From Lacinutrix venerupis (lineage in GTDB: Bacteria > Bacteroidota > Bacteroidia > Flavobacteriales > Flavobacteriaceae), in NCBI RefSeq assembly GCF_003663945.1, contig NZ_RCCH01000001.1, forward strand, positions 372,001 through 436,000: a DNA stretch of 64,000 nt. Direction: 5' to 3'. Below are positions 1-9,496 of the stretch, one piece after another (the first letter of the stretch is position 1; each line of letters begins with the position of its first letter). The notes under the pieces are model-generated. The model had not been told where the DNA came from, made no database searches, and saw nothing but the letters and a program-made list of their open reading frames with translations. The translations under genes and the position numbers were made by a program.

Positions 1-173
1 GACCACAAGCATTAGGGTTGTTTTATGAAAATAGATTAGTACTTTTATTAACTATAGAAAGCGATTTAGGAGATGGATGGGAAGATAAAGAAGTACATAA
101 CGACCCTGAAGATGTAAGATTAAAAGCTTTGCAAATGGGAGCAAATATTGTTAAATACGTTTTCGAAAATTAA
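1..173 (+). CDS. DUF4159 domain protein, C-terminal end (partial)
   Basis: An open frame enters from the left edge (first full codon at base 3) and stops at TAA 171-173, giving 56 residues. The tail contains GLFYENRLVLLLT, DLGDGWED and ALQMGANIVKYVFEN, which I recognise as the C-terminus of the flavobacterial DUF4159 family. Family members are usually about 200-residue exported proteins of unknown function. The start lies outside the window, so no signal peptide can be checked. The downstream methyltransferase begins almost directly after the stop, suggesting co-transcription. Confidence 0.75.
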   Translation, partial: PQALGLFYENRLVLLLTIESDLGDGWEDKEVHNDPEDVRLKALQMGANIVKYVFEN

Positions 174-183
174 AATTCTAGCA

Positions 184-684
184 TTGCAACTTACTCACTA
201 CACTACAAATTTTAATAAAAAAATTTTTCCAATTACTTTAATTTGTGAAAATGTTTCTAACGCTCCAAATATTGGTAGCTTGTTTCGTATAGCAGATGCT
301 TTTGGTGTTGAAAAAATAATATTTTGTAGCAATAACATTCCTTTGGGAAGGAAAATGACTAAAACATCTCGCGCTACAGAAAAAGTAGTAAAATATGAAA
401 TTATCGAAAATATTTCAGAAGTAGTTACAAATTTAAAAACGCTAAACTATCAATGTATTGCTTTAGAAATAACTAAAAACAGTTTACCAATTCATACATT
501 TCAATTTTCATCAAAAAAACCAATAGCTTTAATAATTGGAGATGAAAACTTTGGTGTTTCGGAAAACATACTTAATAAATGTGAGCATACATTGCATATT
601 AATATGTTTGGTCAAAACAGTAGCATGAATGTAGTTCAAGCTACTAATATTGCGCTTTATGAAATAACAAAACAGTTACAATAA
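184..684 (+). CDS. TrmH/SpoU-family RNA 2'-O-methyltransferase
   Basis: A SPOUT-fold methyltransferase predicted to transfer a methyl group from SAM to a ribose 2'-OH of rRNA or tRNA. The three family motifs are visible: motif 1 NIGSLFRIADAFGVEKI, motif 2 IGDENFGVSENIL, and a motif 3 region with SSMNVVQATNIALYE, which forms the SAM-binding knot. I chose TTG at 184 (MQLTHYT..., 166 aa) because the homologues I know begin close to a QLTHY-like sequence. The frame stays open back to a TTG at 148, but that start would overlap the DUF4159 gene by 26 bases. The RNA substrate cannot be told from sequence. Confidence 0.8.
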   Translation: MQLTHYTTNFNKKIFPITLICENVSNAPNIGSLFRIADAFGVEKIIFCSNNIPLGRKMTKTSRATEKVVKYEIIENISEVVTNLKTLNYQCIALEITKNSLPIHTFQFSSKKPIALIIGDENFGVSENILNKCEHTLHINMFGQNSSMNVVQATNIALYEITKQLQ

Positions 685-747
685 ATTAATTTTAGTAATT
701 TCCCTTAAAATTAAATAATAGCAAATACATATTTATAAACCAATGCC

Positions 748-755
748 TATATTTA
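748..755 (+). promoter_or_regulatory. -7 promoter element TATATTTA, four bases before a start codon
   Basis: TATATTTA fits the Bacteroidetes -7 consensus TANNTTTG apart from the last base. Only CCTT separates it from the ATG of the AI-2E gene at 760, so a transcript from here would be leaderless or nearly so. No convincing -33 TTG is visible. Confidence 0.4.
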
Positions 756-759
756 CCTT

Positions 760-1851
760 ATGAATTCTAAAGCAATTTCAAATGGCATTTTAAGAGCTGT
801 TGCAATACTTGTAGGTATAGCAGTGCTTCTATGGTTTTTATATAAAATTCAATCTGTAATTGCATATATTACAATTGCTGGTGTAGTATCACTTATTGGC
901 AGGCCTGTTAAACGTTTTTTTATGACAAAACTAAAGTTTGGAGATACACTTGCTGTAGTAGTAACTATGCTATTATTTATTTTAATTTTATCTGGACTTA
1001 TAGGCATGTTTATACCTTTAGCTATAGAACAAGGTCAAAATTTATCGCTTTTAGATATTGAACAATTACAAATTAACATAGAAAATTTGTATAAAGAATT
1101 TATAAGCCATTTTGGATTAAGCAATGCTAGTGTAGAAGAATCGATTGAAGATTCTAAACTTATAGCCAATTTAAATTTTGGGTTTATACCAGATTTTTTA
1201 AATGCTATAATTTTAGGCTTAAGCAGCTTTAGTATTGGTTTGTTTTCTGTATTATTTATTTCGTTTTTCTTTTTAAAAGATAGTACTCTTTTTGGCAAAA
1301 GTGTAATGTCTTTATTTCCAAAAGCGCATGACGATAGAATAAAAAGATCTTTATTTACGATTAGAGACCTACTATCAAGATACTTTGGAGGATTATTAAT
1401 CCAACTATTAATATTATTTGTAATTTATTCTTCAGTATTAGTTGTTTTCGGAATTAAAAACGCAATAATAATTGCTTCTCTTTGTGCACTTTTAAATGTT
1501 ATTCCATACGTAGGACCAATTATTAGTGCAGTATTAATTATACTATTAACAATGTCAAGTAATTTGGGAGAAAGCTTTAGTGATGTAATTTTACCTAAAA
1601 CTATTTATGTTATGATTGGTTTTATAATAGCTCAACTGGTAGACAACTTTTTCAGTCAGCCATTTATTTTTTCTAAAAGTGTTAAGTCTCATCCTTTAGA
1701 AATTTTTATAGTTATTGTTATTGCTGGTTTACTTTTTGGTATAACTGGCTTAATATTAGCTGTGCCATTATATACCGCGATAAAGGTTATTGCAAAAGAA
1801 TTTTTATCAGAATACAGAATTGTTAAAAGATTAACCAAAGGATTAGAATAA
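760..1851 (+). CDS. AI-2E/PerM-family transporter (YdiK-like permease)
   Basis: A 363-residue integral membrane protein. Hydrophobic segments near residues 10-45 and 60-85 are followed by a hydrophilic stretch (about 90-140) and further membrane segments to about residue 345, the usual AI-2E/PerM topology. NVIPYVGPIISA near residue 245 is the conserved family motif. Members have been linked to export of autoinducer-2 or to ion and pH homeostasis, but most are uncharacterised and no substrate is implied here. The ATG at 760 is supported by a -7 element just upstream. The next gene starts 10 bases after the stop. Confidence 0.85.
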   Translation: MNSKAISNGILRAVAILVGIAVLLWFLYKIQSVIAYITIAGVVSLIGRPVKRFFMTKLKFGDTLAVVVTMLLFILILSGLIGMFIPLAIEQGQNLSLLDIEQLQINIENLYKEFISHFGLSNASVEESIEDSKLIANLNFGFIPDFLNAIILGLSSFSIGLFSVLFISFFFLKDSTLFGKSVMSLFPKAHDDRIKRSLFTIRDLLSRYFGGLLIQLLILFVIYSSVLVVFGIKNAIIIASLCALLNVIPYVGPIISAVLIILLTMSSNLGESFSDVILPKTIYVMIGFIIAQLVDNFFSQPFIFSKSVKSHPLEIFIVIVIAGLLFGITGLILAVPLYTAIKVIAKEFLSEYRIVKRLTKGLE

Positions 1852-1861
1852 AACAATACTT

Positions 1862-3043
1862 TTGATTTCCAGCATTTTAACCAAAGAAGTACAAAACTAT
1901 ATCAATAATAATATTAATTCTAATATTTCTAAATTAATATTAAAAGGTACTAGTTTTCCAAATGTTGAAACTTCACAATTAATTGAACAAATTGAAGCAA
2001 AAAAACGCTCTCAAAAAAAACTACCAACCTGGTTTTCTAATCAAAATATTTATTATCCTAATAAATTAAATATAGAGCAAACCTCGTCTGAAACGACTGC
2101 AAAATATAAAGCAAACCTAGTTTCTGGTGATAATTTAATAGATTTAACTGGTGGTTTTGGTGTTGACTGTTATTACTTTGCCAAGCAAATAAAACAAGTA
2201 ATACATTGCGAAATTAATACAAATCTATCTAAAATAGTTACCCACAATTACAAACAATTAAATAGCTTAAATATTAATTGTTATCCTAAAAATGGTTTAG
2301 ATATTTTAACTGAAGGACAAAAAAACTATAGTTGGATTTATGTAGATCCTTCCAGACGAGACAATATTAAAGGCAAAGTGTTTTTACTAAAAGACTGCCT
2401 GCCAAATATTCCTGAACATTTAGATTTACTATTTAAAAAATCTAAAAATATAATGATTAAAACCTCTCCATTATTAGATATTACATCTGGGATTAAAGAA
2501 TTGTCTAATGTTAAACAAATACATTGTGTAGCTGTAAATAATGAAGTAAAAGAATTGCTTTGGATTTTAGATCGTGATTTTATTGGAGAAATAGAAATTA
2601 AGACTATTAATTTTACAAAATATAATAATCAAGAATTTAATTTTTATTTGTCTGAAGAATCAAGTAATAATAGTACTTTAAGTAAACCGCTCTCCTATTT
2701 ATACGAGCCAAATTCGGCCATATTAAAAGCAGGAGCTTTTGAAACTTTAGCCTCAAAACTAAATTTAAAAAAACTCCACAAACATTCTCACTTATATACT
2801 TCTAATCAATTAATAGATTTTCCAGGTAGGTCTTTTAAAATTGAAAATATTGAAATTTATAATAAAAAAACAATTAAGAAGAATTATAAAAATGAAAAAG
2901 TAAATATTACAACTAGAAATTTTCCAATTTCAGTAGAAAACTTAAGAAAAACTTTCTCTCTAAAAGATGGAGGAAATACGTATTTATTTTTTACTACAGA
3001 TAATGAAAACAATAAAATTATAATAGACACAAAAAAAGCCTAA
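1862..3043 (+). CDS. THUMP-like domain class I SAM-dependent methyltransferase
   Basis: A 393-residue predicted nucleic-acid methyltransferase. A Rossmann SAM-binding motif DLTGGFGVD lies at residues 94-102, and YVDPSRRD at 160-167 occupies the catalytic motif IV position. The C-terminal part (about 315-390, starting near FPGRSFKIENIEIY) matches the THUMP-like domain of Bacteroidetes proteins. The start is TTG at 1862, 10 bases after the AI-2E stop; no earlier in-frame start fits the gap. THUMP domains bind RNA, so tRNA or rRNA is the likely target, but no specific position can be assigned. Confidence 0.8.
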   Translation: MISSILTKEVQNYINNNINSNISKLILKGTSFPNVETSQLIEQIEAKKRSQKKLPTWFSNQNIYYPNKLNIEQTSSETTAKYKANLVSGDNLIDLTGGFGVDCYYFAKQIKQVIHCEINTNLSKIVTHNYKQLNSLNINCYPKNGLDILTEGQKNYSWIYVDPSRRDNIKGKVFLLKDCLPNIPEHLDLLFKKSKNIMIKTSPLLDITSGIKELSNVKQIHCVAVNNEVKELLWILDRDFIGEIEIKTINFTKYNNQEFNFYLSEESSNNSTLSKPLSYLYEPNSAILKAGAFETLASKLNLKKLHKHSHLYTSNQLIDFPGRSFKIENIEIYNKKTIKKNYKNEKVNITTRNFPISVENLRKTFSLKDGGNTYLFFTTDNENNKIIIDTKKA

Positions 3044-3065
3044 AACAATTCTATTTTAGGCTTTT
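3034..3065. terminator. Bidirectional rho-independent terminator
   Basis: A perfect 12-bp stem (AAAAGCCTAAAA / TTTTAGGCTTTT) has an 8-base loop. It lies between the convergent methyltransferase gene and the small exported-protein gene. The methyltransferase stop codon (3041-3043) sits in the left arm, and A/T tracts flank both sides. Confidence 0.8.
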
Positions 3066-3088
3066 ATATATTTTATTTTTAAAATAAA

Positions 3089-3505
3089 TTATAAGGTAGT
3101 TGATGATAATGTATTATCAGATTGTACTACAAGCTCAAAACTTTCGCAATTCTGCATAGCCAATTGTGTTTTAATATCAGACACTCCTGAAGTATTACTA
3201 TCAATAGAAAAAAGCACGCTTCCACTTGAAAAAGAAGTCCAATTAGTAGAAGTTCCTGGTGCTACATCTATAAACTGAGCAACTTGTCCAGAGTCTTCAC
3301 TAATAATAGAAAATGTAAATGAAACAGAACCATTGTTTACAAAACGAGCTTCTGGTTGTTCGCCCGAACAATTAAAACTTGTTAAGTTTTCTGGTTGATT
3401 AACAAGAGATTGTTCACTATCAATAGGTTCAACAGAACAACAAAAAGTTGTAGATAATAATAAAACTAATGTAGCTTTCTTTAATAACGATGTAAAAGTT
3501 TTCAT
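3089..3505 (-). CDS. Small exported or lipoprotein-like hypothetical protein
   Basis: A 138-residue protein of no recognised family. The N-terminus MKTFTSLLKK followed by TLVLLLSTTF and Cys22-Cys23 looks like a signal peptide. The cysteines could be lipidated, although the lipobox is poor (Phe just before Cys22). The mature part is rich in Ser, Thr, Asp and Gln and has two further cysteines, at FNCSGE and MQNCESFE, that might form a disulfide. The frame is open further upstream (to 3580), but that extension would run across a good -7 element at 3531-3538, so I use the internal ATG at 3505. Confidence 0.6.
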   Translation of the reverse strand: MKTFTSLLKKATLVLLLSTTFCCSVEPIDSEQSLVNQPENLTSFNCSGEQPEARFVNNGSVSFTFSIISEDSGQVAQFIDVAPGTSTNWTSFSSGSVLFSIDSNTSGVSDIKTQLAMQNCESFELVVQSDNTLSSTTL

Positions 3506-3530
3506 AAATAGGTTATTAAATTTGGGACTG

Positions 3531-3538
3531 CGAAAGTA
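3531..3538 (-). promoter_or_regulatory. -7 promoter element TACTTTCG (minus strand)
   Basis: Read on the minus strand, TACTTTCG matches TANNTTTG except for one T-to-C change that is common in flavobacterial promoters. It lies 25 bases upstream of the ATG at 3505 and supports that start over the longer open frame. Confidence 0.5.
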
Positions 3539-3654
3539 GTATGTATTCGCTAATAAATATTTAACAGAATAACGAAACACACACGAAATCGATTAAAAGC
3601 GAATTTAACCGTTAAAAAACACATTTAATCGTTGTAATGTAATTTAAAAATTGA

Positions 3655-4305
3655 TTATAAAATAAAAATAGCTGCATCTGTAAATGCATAATTAATACAA
3701 TTCTCTGGACAATTACTAGTATTTAAACCAGTAAAAAGACTAAAAGCTGGTAAAATTAATTGATTATTGGTTACTTGAAAACATGGCAATTTTATTTTTT
3801 GTTTTGCCTTACCTTTAATTAAAACACCTGGATGTGTATGACCTGAAACAGTAAAATAGTTTTCATCTATTTTTATATTATCATGCACAAAGCATAAGTT
3901 ATCTTCTATTTTATTAGGCCTGTATATTTTAATATTTAAGTCCATATATAAATCTGCCGAAAGCCTATCGTGATTACCTATAATCAATTCAAAATTTATA
4001 TTTTTAAATTCTAAAATCCATATTTTAAATGTCTCGATATCGCTATTAAATTCTGCATGAAATAAATCGCCAACTACTATAACCGTTTTAGGATTGAAAT
4101 AAATTATTAATTGCTTCAACCTATTTAAATCTTTTTTTAAAACATTATCTGGTATCGGAATACCATGTTTTCTAAAGTGTGCAGATTTTCCTATATGCAA
4201 ATCTGAAAGCACTAACGTTTCCTTACGTTTCCAATAAAAAACACGCTGATTTGTAAGTGTTAATTCTTCTTCTTTACAAAAAATATTTTTGGTAATTATT
4301 TGCAA
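3655..4305 (-). CDS. pdeM: Ligase-associated DNA damage response phosphoesterase (PdeM type)
   Basis: A calcineurin-like metallophosphoesterase with the ordered metal-binding motifs SDLHIGK, GDLFHAE, GNHDR and GHTHPG. Proteins of this type act as Mn-dependent nucleases in the bacterial cluster with an Lhr-type helicase, an ATP-dependent ligase and an MBL nuclease; that cluster is exactly what lies upstream. I place the start at TTG 4305, one base after the helicase stop codon (4307-4309). This gives 216 residues, the usual family length, and begins MQIITKN just before the conserved core. An in-frame ATG at 4365 would add 20 unconserved residues overlapping the helicase gene. Confidence 0.85.
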   Translation of the reverse strand: MQIITKNIFCKEEELTLTNQRVFYWKRKETLVLSDLHIGKSAHFRKHGIPIPDNVLKKDLNRLKQLIIYFNPKTVIVVGDLFHAEFNSDIETFKIWILEFKNINFELIIGNHDRLSADLYMDLNIKIYRPNKIEDNLCFVHDNIKIDENYFTVSGHTHPGVLIKGKAKQKIKLPCFQVTNNQLILPAFSLFTGLNTSNCPENCINYAFTDAAIFIL

Positions 4306-4306
4306 T

Positions 4307-6760
4307 TTAATCGAGTTTAAATACTTGCTCTTGAATACGTGCAATTCGCTTTCCAATGTCTTCATTACTTATAGTACTGCGTAGTCTATCTACCTTTATT
4401 GGAAAGCTCAAAGGTGTAAAAGATTTTGCTCTTTTAATAATAATTTCACTTTTTTCTATACGTTTAAAAGCAGCTTGCATACGTACTTCTTCTAATTGTT
4501 GGTTAAAAACTTCGGTATATGCCTGGCGTAATAATAAGTTATTTGGTTCATTTTCATCCAGCACCCTAAAAATCAAACCTGAAGAAGATTGCAAACTTTT
4601 ATTGTTTTTTCTTGAGCCTGGTTGAGATTGTACAACTAAGCCTGCAACAACAGCAATGTCTCTAAATTTTCTAGACGCCATTTCTGCTGCATTTATACTA
4701 GCAGTAACATCTTCAATTAAATTGTGTCGTGATAAAATGGATTTTACATTACTTTCATCTAACGGTATTGGCTGGTCGCTTAATAATTCAAAACCGTAAT
4801 CATTCATTGCAATGGTAAACGTTAGTGGTTTAATTTTTCCTAATCTGTAAGCTATTAAAGCTGCAATAACTTCATGTACTAAACGTCCTTCAAAAGGATA
4901 CATAAATAAATGAAAACCATCTTTAGTTTCTAATAATTCTATTAAAAATTCATTTGCCTTTGGGATATGAGATGTCTTATCTTGCCTCGCTAATAAAGGA
5001 TGTAAAAATTTTAATTCCTTTTCTCTTGTACCTGGCTGTAATGCATCGTTTAATTTTAATCTTAAAAAGTGACTTAAGTAAGACGTTAAAGGTAACCTGC
5101 CTCCCATCCAACTTGGTGTAATAGCTTTTTTTGCTTTGCTTCGTTTAACCAAAACACTCATGTCCTTTACCATAATTAATTCTAGTACACGACCGCCTAA
5201 AATAAAACTCATACCTGGCTTTAATTTGGTAATAAAATATTCTTCAACCATGCCAATATAGCCGCCAGACATAAATTTAACCATTAACATAGCATCACTC
5301 ACAATTACTCCAATATTCATTCTATGTAACATAGAAATTCGTCGGCTTTTTACTTTATATAAGTTATCATCACCTAAAACAACTTTATGGAACTCCTCAT
5401 AAGCATTTAATGTATTACCACCTTGAGTTATAAAGTTAATAGCCCAATTAAAATCTTCTTCTGTTATATAATGAAATGCATGAACTTGCTTAATCATTTT
5501 AAAAGTATTTTCTGCTTTAAAACCTTCGCCTACTGCCAATGTAACTAAAAACTGAACCATTACATCGTATGTTAAAACCATAGGTTCTCGAGACTCAATA
5601 GCATTAGTTTTAACTGCCTCCTTTATTGCTGAAGCTTCTAATAGCTGAATGGAGTTTGTGGGCACAAAGTATATTTTAGAACGCTCGTAAGGCGAATGTC
5701 CACTTCTTCCTGCACGCTGCATAAAACGAGCAATGCCTTTGGGAGAACCTATTTGTATTACACAATCTACAGGTTTAAAATCTACACCTAAATCTAGAGA
5801 ACTTGTACATACAACTGTTTTTAAATTTCCTAAACTTATATTCTCTTCTATCCAGTTTCGAGAAACTTTATCTATTGATCCATGATGAATAGCAATTTGT
5901 CCAGCCAAATCTGGATCATGGTCTAAAATAATTTGATACCATAATTCACTTTGGTTTCTAGTATTAGTAAAAATTAACGTGGTTTCATTTTCGTAAATAA
6001 TAGGTACAATTTTAGAAGCCATCGTTTTTCCTAAGTGTCCAGCCCAAGGCAATACTTCTACTTCATCTGGCAAAACAGAAACAATATCTATTTTCTTTTT
6101 TTCTTTTGCACGAATTGTTGTGGTTTTATTTTTTTTATATGGAATTAAAACCTCTTTTGCCTGTTCTAAATTTCCAATAGTTGCTGTAATTCCCCAAATA
6201 CGTAATTTTGGTGATAATGCTAAAATTCTAGCAATTAGCAATTCGGTTAAAACACCTCTTTTACTTCCTAATAATTCGTGCCACTCATCTACAGCTACAC
6301 ATTTTACATTTTTAAACCAGCGAGAATTATTTTTTTGAGAAAACAAAAGATGCATGGTTTCTGGAGTGGTTAGTAACACATCTGGCATTAAACGTTCTTG
6401 TCTGCGTCTATCTTTTTGTGGTGTGTCTCCATTTCTAACTTCAACTGTCCAATCTAAACCTATAGAATCTACAGCTTCGTTCATGGCTTTAGCTAAATCT
6501 TTAGCCAAAGAGCGTAATGGACTGACCCAAATTAATTTTAATCCTTTTTTATATTGTTTAGGATTATTCATATAATCAATAACAACTGCCAAAAACACAG
6601 AAAAAGTTTTGCCAAATCCTGTAGGAGCTACCACCATACCAGAATATCCATTGTGATAACGTTGCCACGTTTTAAATTGAAAACTAAAAGGCTCGTGACC
6701 ATCTTTGGCCATCCAGTTTTCTATAATTTTATAACCCTCACTGTTTTTAAATCCACTCAT
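4307..6760 (-). CDS. Ligase-associated Lhr-type DEXH-box DNA helicase
   Basis: An 817-residue superfamily 2 helicase. Walker A is APTGFGKT (ending at Lys51-Thr52), the Walker B box is DEWH at 158-161 and the SAT-like motif is TATIG. The second RecA domain carries FTNTRNQSE, TSSLDLGVDF and QRAGRSGH. The C-terminal half corresponds to the winged-helix and Lhr-core region. Characterised relatives are ATP-driven 3'-to-5' helicases active on RNA:DNA hybrids and DNA. The ATG at 6760 lies 3 bases after the ligase stop and the gene runs straight into pdeM, so all four genes look like one operon. Confidence 0.93.
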   Translation of the reverse strand: MSGFKNSEGYKIIENWMAKDGHEPFSFQFKTWQRYHNGYSGMVVAPTGFGKTFSVFLAVVIDYMNNPKQYKKGLKLIWVSPLRSLAKDLAKAMNEAVDSIGLDWTVEVRNGDTPQKDRRRQERLMPDVLLTTPETMHLLFSQKNNSRWFKNVKCVAVDEWHELLGSKRGVLTELLIARILALSPKLRIWGITATIGNLEQAKEVLIPYKKNKTTTIRAKEKKKIDIVSVLPDEVEVLPWAGHLGKTMASKIVPIIYENETTLIFTNTRNQSELWYQIILDHDPDLAGQIAIHHGSIDKVSRNWIEENISLGNLKTVVCTSSLDLGVDFKPVDCVIQIGSPKGIARFMQRAGRSGHSPYERSKIYFVPTNSIQLLEASAIKEAVKTNAIESREPMVLTYDVMVQFLVTLAVGEGFKAENTFKMIKQVHAFHYITEEDFNWAINFITQGGNTLNAYEEFHKVVLGDDNLYKVKSRRISMLHRMNIGVIVSDAMLMVKFMSGGYIGMVEEYFITKLKPGMSFILGGRVLELIMVKDMSVLVKRSKAKKAITPSWMGGRLPLTSYLSHFLRLKLNDALQPGTREKELKFLHPLLARQDKTSHIPKANEFLIELLETKDGFHLFMYPFEGRLVHEVIAALIAYRLGKIKPLTFTIAMNDYGFELLSDQPIPLDESNVKSILSRHNLIEDVTASINAAEMASRKFRDIAVVAGLVVQSQPGSRKNNKSLQSSSGLIFRVLDENEPNNLLLRQAYTEVFNQQLEEVRMQAAFKRIEKSEIIIKRAKSFTPLSFPIKVDRLRSTISNEDIGKRIARIQEQVFKLD

Positions 6761-6763
6761 ACT

Positions 6764-8353
6764 TTATTGTGCTTCAATTAATGCAGTTACAGATTCTATT
6801 GTATCTATTTCACTTACTGGTTTATCTTTTCTCCAACGTTTTATTCTTGGAAAACGCAATGCTACTCCAGATTTGTGCCTTTTACTATAAGCGATACCTT
6901 CAAAAGCAATTTCGAAAACAAGTTCTGCTTTAACTGTGCGTACTGGTCCAAATTTTTCAATAGCATTTTTGTTTACCCAACGAGAAATTTCTGTGATTTC
7001 AACATCGGTTAAACCAGAATAAGCTTTAGCAACTGTTACTAAACCGTCTCCTTTTTTAACAGCAAAAGTATAATCGGTATACTTACTGCTGCGTCTCCCA
7101 CTACCTTTTTGGGCATAAATCATTACCGCATCTATAGTTAAAGGATCTACTTTCCATTTCCACCAATCGCCTTTTTTACGTCCAACATGATATCCTGATT
7201 TTTTTTGCTTTAGCATTAATCCTTCAGAATTTATACTTCTTGCATTCTCTCTTAAATCAATAAGAGATTCCCATTTTTTAAATTGAATAACTTCTGATAG
7301 TTTTAATTGTTCAGAAACAAAAGGTTTAGCTAGCAACTGCTCCAAAGTACGCCTTCTTTCCTCCAAAGGTTTTTCTCTGTAATCTTCTCCATTCCATTCC
7401 AGTAAATCATAAACATAAAAACCTACAGGAATCTCTTCCAACATTTTTTTTGTAATATTTTTACGATTTAATCTTTTTTGCAAGTCGTTAAAAAGCAATA
7501 CCGCACTATCTTTTAAGGCTAATATTTCACCATCTATAACAAAGTCATTTTCAAGCTTTGATATATTTTCTACAATTTCTGGAAATTGCTCAGTAACAAG
7601 TTCTTCGCCACGTGACCAAATATAAATTTCGTTGTTACGCTTTACTATTTGTCCACGAATACCATCCCATTTATACTCCACCTGCCATTCTTCGGGTTGT
7701 CCTAACTCTGGTAATTCTTTTTCTAAAGCATAAGCTAGAAAGAATGGATACGGTTTTGAATTATCGTAATTAATGTGGCTACCATTAATTAAATCTTCAA
7801 AAGAAATTTTATTTATATCCCAATTACCAATTATGCTGTGCATAAGTTGGTTTGCATCTATACCAGATAATTTAGATAATGCATTTACCAATGTTTTTTT
7901 TGAAACTCCAATTCTAAAACTACCTCCAATTAACTTATTAAAAATTAATCGTTCTTGCATCTCTAAACCAGCCCAAGCATTAAGGACATATTCTTTTTTT
8001 TCTTCTTCAGATTTTGGTTTTAATGCAATAAGTTCACGCATCCAAACATGTAACGGTTTATCAATTTTATGCGTTGGGTCTGGTAATATTAAAGCAATTG
8101 TTTCTCCTAAATCGCCAACAGTGCTATAACTTTCAAGAAATAACCATTCTGGTAACTTTGTGATTTCGAATGCCCATTGTTTCATTAAATTTGATTTTAC
8201 AGGTCTTGGCGGACGTTTTCCAGTAAAAATTGAAATGAGCCAAAGCTTGTCTTTCTCTGGTGCTACTTTAAAATAGTTTACTAATGCATCAATTTTTGCA
8301 TTGGTTTTATTTGTAATTTCTATAGCACTTATTAATTCTGAAAAGTTCTTCAT
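6764..8353 (-). CDS. ATP-dependent DNA ligase (DNA-damage cluster type)
   Basis: A 529-residue ligase that would seal nicks using ATP. The adenylated lysine is Lys228 in motif I (YKWDGIRG). Other nucleotidyltransferase motifs include WSRGEE, VIDGEIL, GFYVYDLLEW, EGLMLK and WWKWK. An N-terminal DNA-binding region (about 1-200) precedes the catalytic core and an OB domain follows. Most Bacteroidetes also have an NAD-dependent LigA for replication, so this one is probably a repair ligase. Its start ATG overlaps the stop of the upstream nuclease gene by 4 bases (8350-8353), indicating translational coupling. Confidence 0.93.
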   Translation of the reverse strand: MKNFSELISAIEITNKTNAKIDALVNYFKVAPEKDKLWLISIFTGKRPPRPVKSNLMKQWAFEITKLPEWLFLESYSTVGDLGETIALILPDPTHKIDKPLHVWMRELIALKPKSEEEKKEYVLNAWAGLEMQERLIFNKLIGGSFRIGVSKKTLVNALSKLSGIDANQLMHSIIGNWDINKISFEDLINGSHINYDNSKPYPFFLAYALEKELPELGQPEEWQVEYKWDGIRGQIVKRNNEIYIWSRGEELVTEQFPEIVENISKLENDFVIDGEILALKDSAVLLFNDLQKRLNRKNITKKMLEEIPVGFYVYDLLEWNGEDYREKPLEERRRTLEQLLAKPFVSEQLKLSEVIQFKKWESLIDLRENARSINSEGLMLKQKKSGYHVGRKKGDWWKWKVDPLTIDAVMIYAQKGSGRRSSKYTDYTFAVKKGDGLVTVAKAYSGLTDVEITEISRWVNKNAIEKFGPVRTVKAELVFEIAFEGIAYSKRHKSGVALRFPRIKRWRKDKPVSEIDTIESVTALIEAQ

Positions 8354-9375
8354 ACGTTGGCTGTGGAATTATCTTTTTTTTCTTCGGAAGCTAATTGTTC
8401 GTCGCCATAATCGGTAATTAATTCTTCTGCAGCAATGCCAATTTCATTTAAGTATTTTGAAAAAGTAGCTTGAGAACCATGTGTAACATATACTTTTTCT
8501 GCTTCTGAAGCTTTAACTGCAGACAATAATCCATTCCAATCTGCATGATCACTTACTGCAAAACCTGCATCTACAGCTTTCCAACGCCTATTTCCGCGAA
8601 TTTGCATCCAACCAGAACAGATGGCAACTGCTGCATTGGGAACACGCTTTAAAAGTCTTGAACCTAATAAACCAGGTGGCATGATAATAATTTTATTCTG
8701 AATATCTTTTTTATCAAAATCTTGTTTTAATAATGTTGTTTCCGGTAAGGCAATACCAGAGCTACTAATGGCATTGTTTAAATTATTAATTGCTGTGTGC
8801 ACATATACTTTATCTATACCATCGATTAAAGACATAATACGTTGTGATTTACCTAAAGAATAGCCTAAAAAGACACTAGTTTTATTATTAGCTTGATTTT
8901 GAAGCACCCAATTTTGAAGCTGTTCTTGCAATTGTAATTCGGTTTTCCAATTATAAATAGGGAGTCCGAAAGTGCTTTCTGTAATAAACGTATGACATTT
9001 AACAGATTCGAAAGGATCTGTTATAAAATCGGGCTGCGTTTTATAATCGCCTGTAAACACAACTACTTCTCCTTTGTACTCCAAACGTATTTGTACAGAA
9101 CCAATAACGTGACCTGCTGGATAAAAACTTACACTTACATTATTAATAATACGTGTTTGGTTATATCCCATACTTTCTATACTTATATCTGCACCTAAAC
9201 GGTGTTTTAATATAGCTTTTGAGTCGTCATGACAAAAATAATGCTTATTACCAGAGCGTGAATGGTCTGCATGACCGTGAGATATAATAGCATGGTCTAC
9301 CGGCAACCAAGGATCTAAATAAAACTTTCCGGGAATGCAGTAAATACCTTTTTTAGTAAATTTAATAAATTTCAA
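8350..9375 (-). CDS. Ligase-associated exonuclease, metallo-beta-lactamase fold
   Basis: A 341-residue MBL/beta-CASP-type nuclease. The zinc motif HGHADH is at residues 33-38. Further ligand regions are AGHVIGS, FTGDYK and, near the C-terminus, SDHADW, with a late THG motif. Family members are Mn-dependent single-strand exonucleases in the same cluster as Lhr-core helicase, ATP ligase and phosphoesterase. It is the first gene of the four-gene minus-strand operon. The start at 9375 gives MKFIKFTKKGIY, with the conserved fold beginning within 20 residues. I found no strong promoter match in the 120 bases upstream. Confidence 0.9.
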   Translation of the reverse strand: MKFIKFTKKGIYCIPGKFYLDPWLPVDHAIISHGHADHSRSGNKHYFCHDDSKAILKHRLGADISIESMGYNQTRIINNVSVSFYPAGHVIGSVQIRLEYKGEVVVFTGDYKTQPDFITDPFESVKCHTFITESTFGLPIYNWKTELQLQEQLQNWVLQNQANNKTSVFLGYSLGKSQRIMSLIDGIDKVYVHTAINNLNNAISSSGIALPETTLLKQDFDKKDIQNKIIIMPPGLLGSRLLKRVPNAAVAICSGWMQIRGNRRWKAVDAGFAVSDHADWNGLLSAVKASEAEKVYVTHGSQATFSKYLNEIGIAAEELITDYGDEQLASEEKKDNSTANV

Positions 9376-9496
9376 TAGCTAAATTTTAGAACTATAATTT
9401 ACAACTATTGCAAGGGTTTTGAAATGAGATTAACTAATATTTAACCGTTTTTGTATTTAAAAGCATAACATATTATATTATTAATGTAATAGAACA

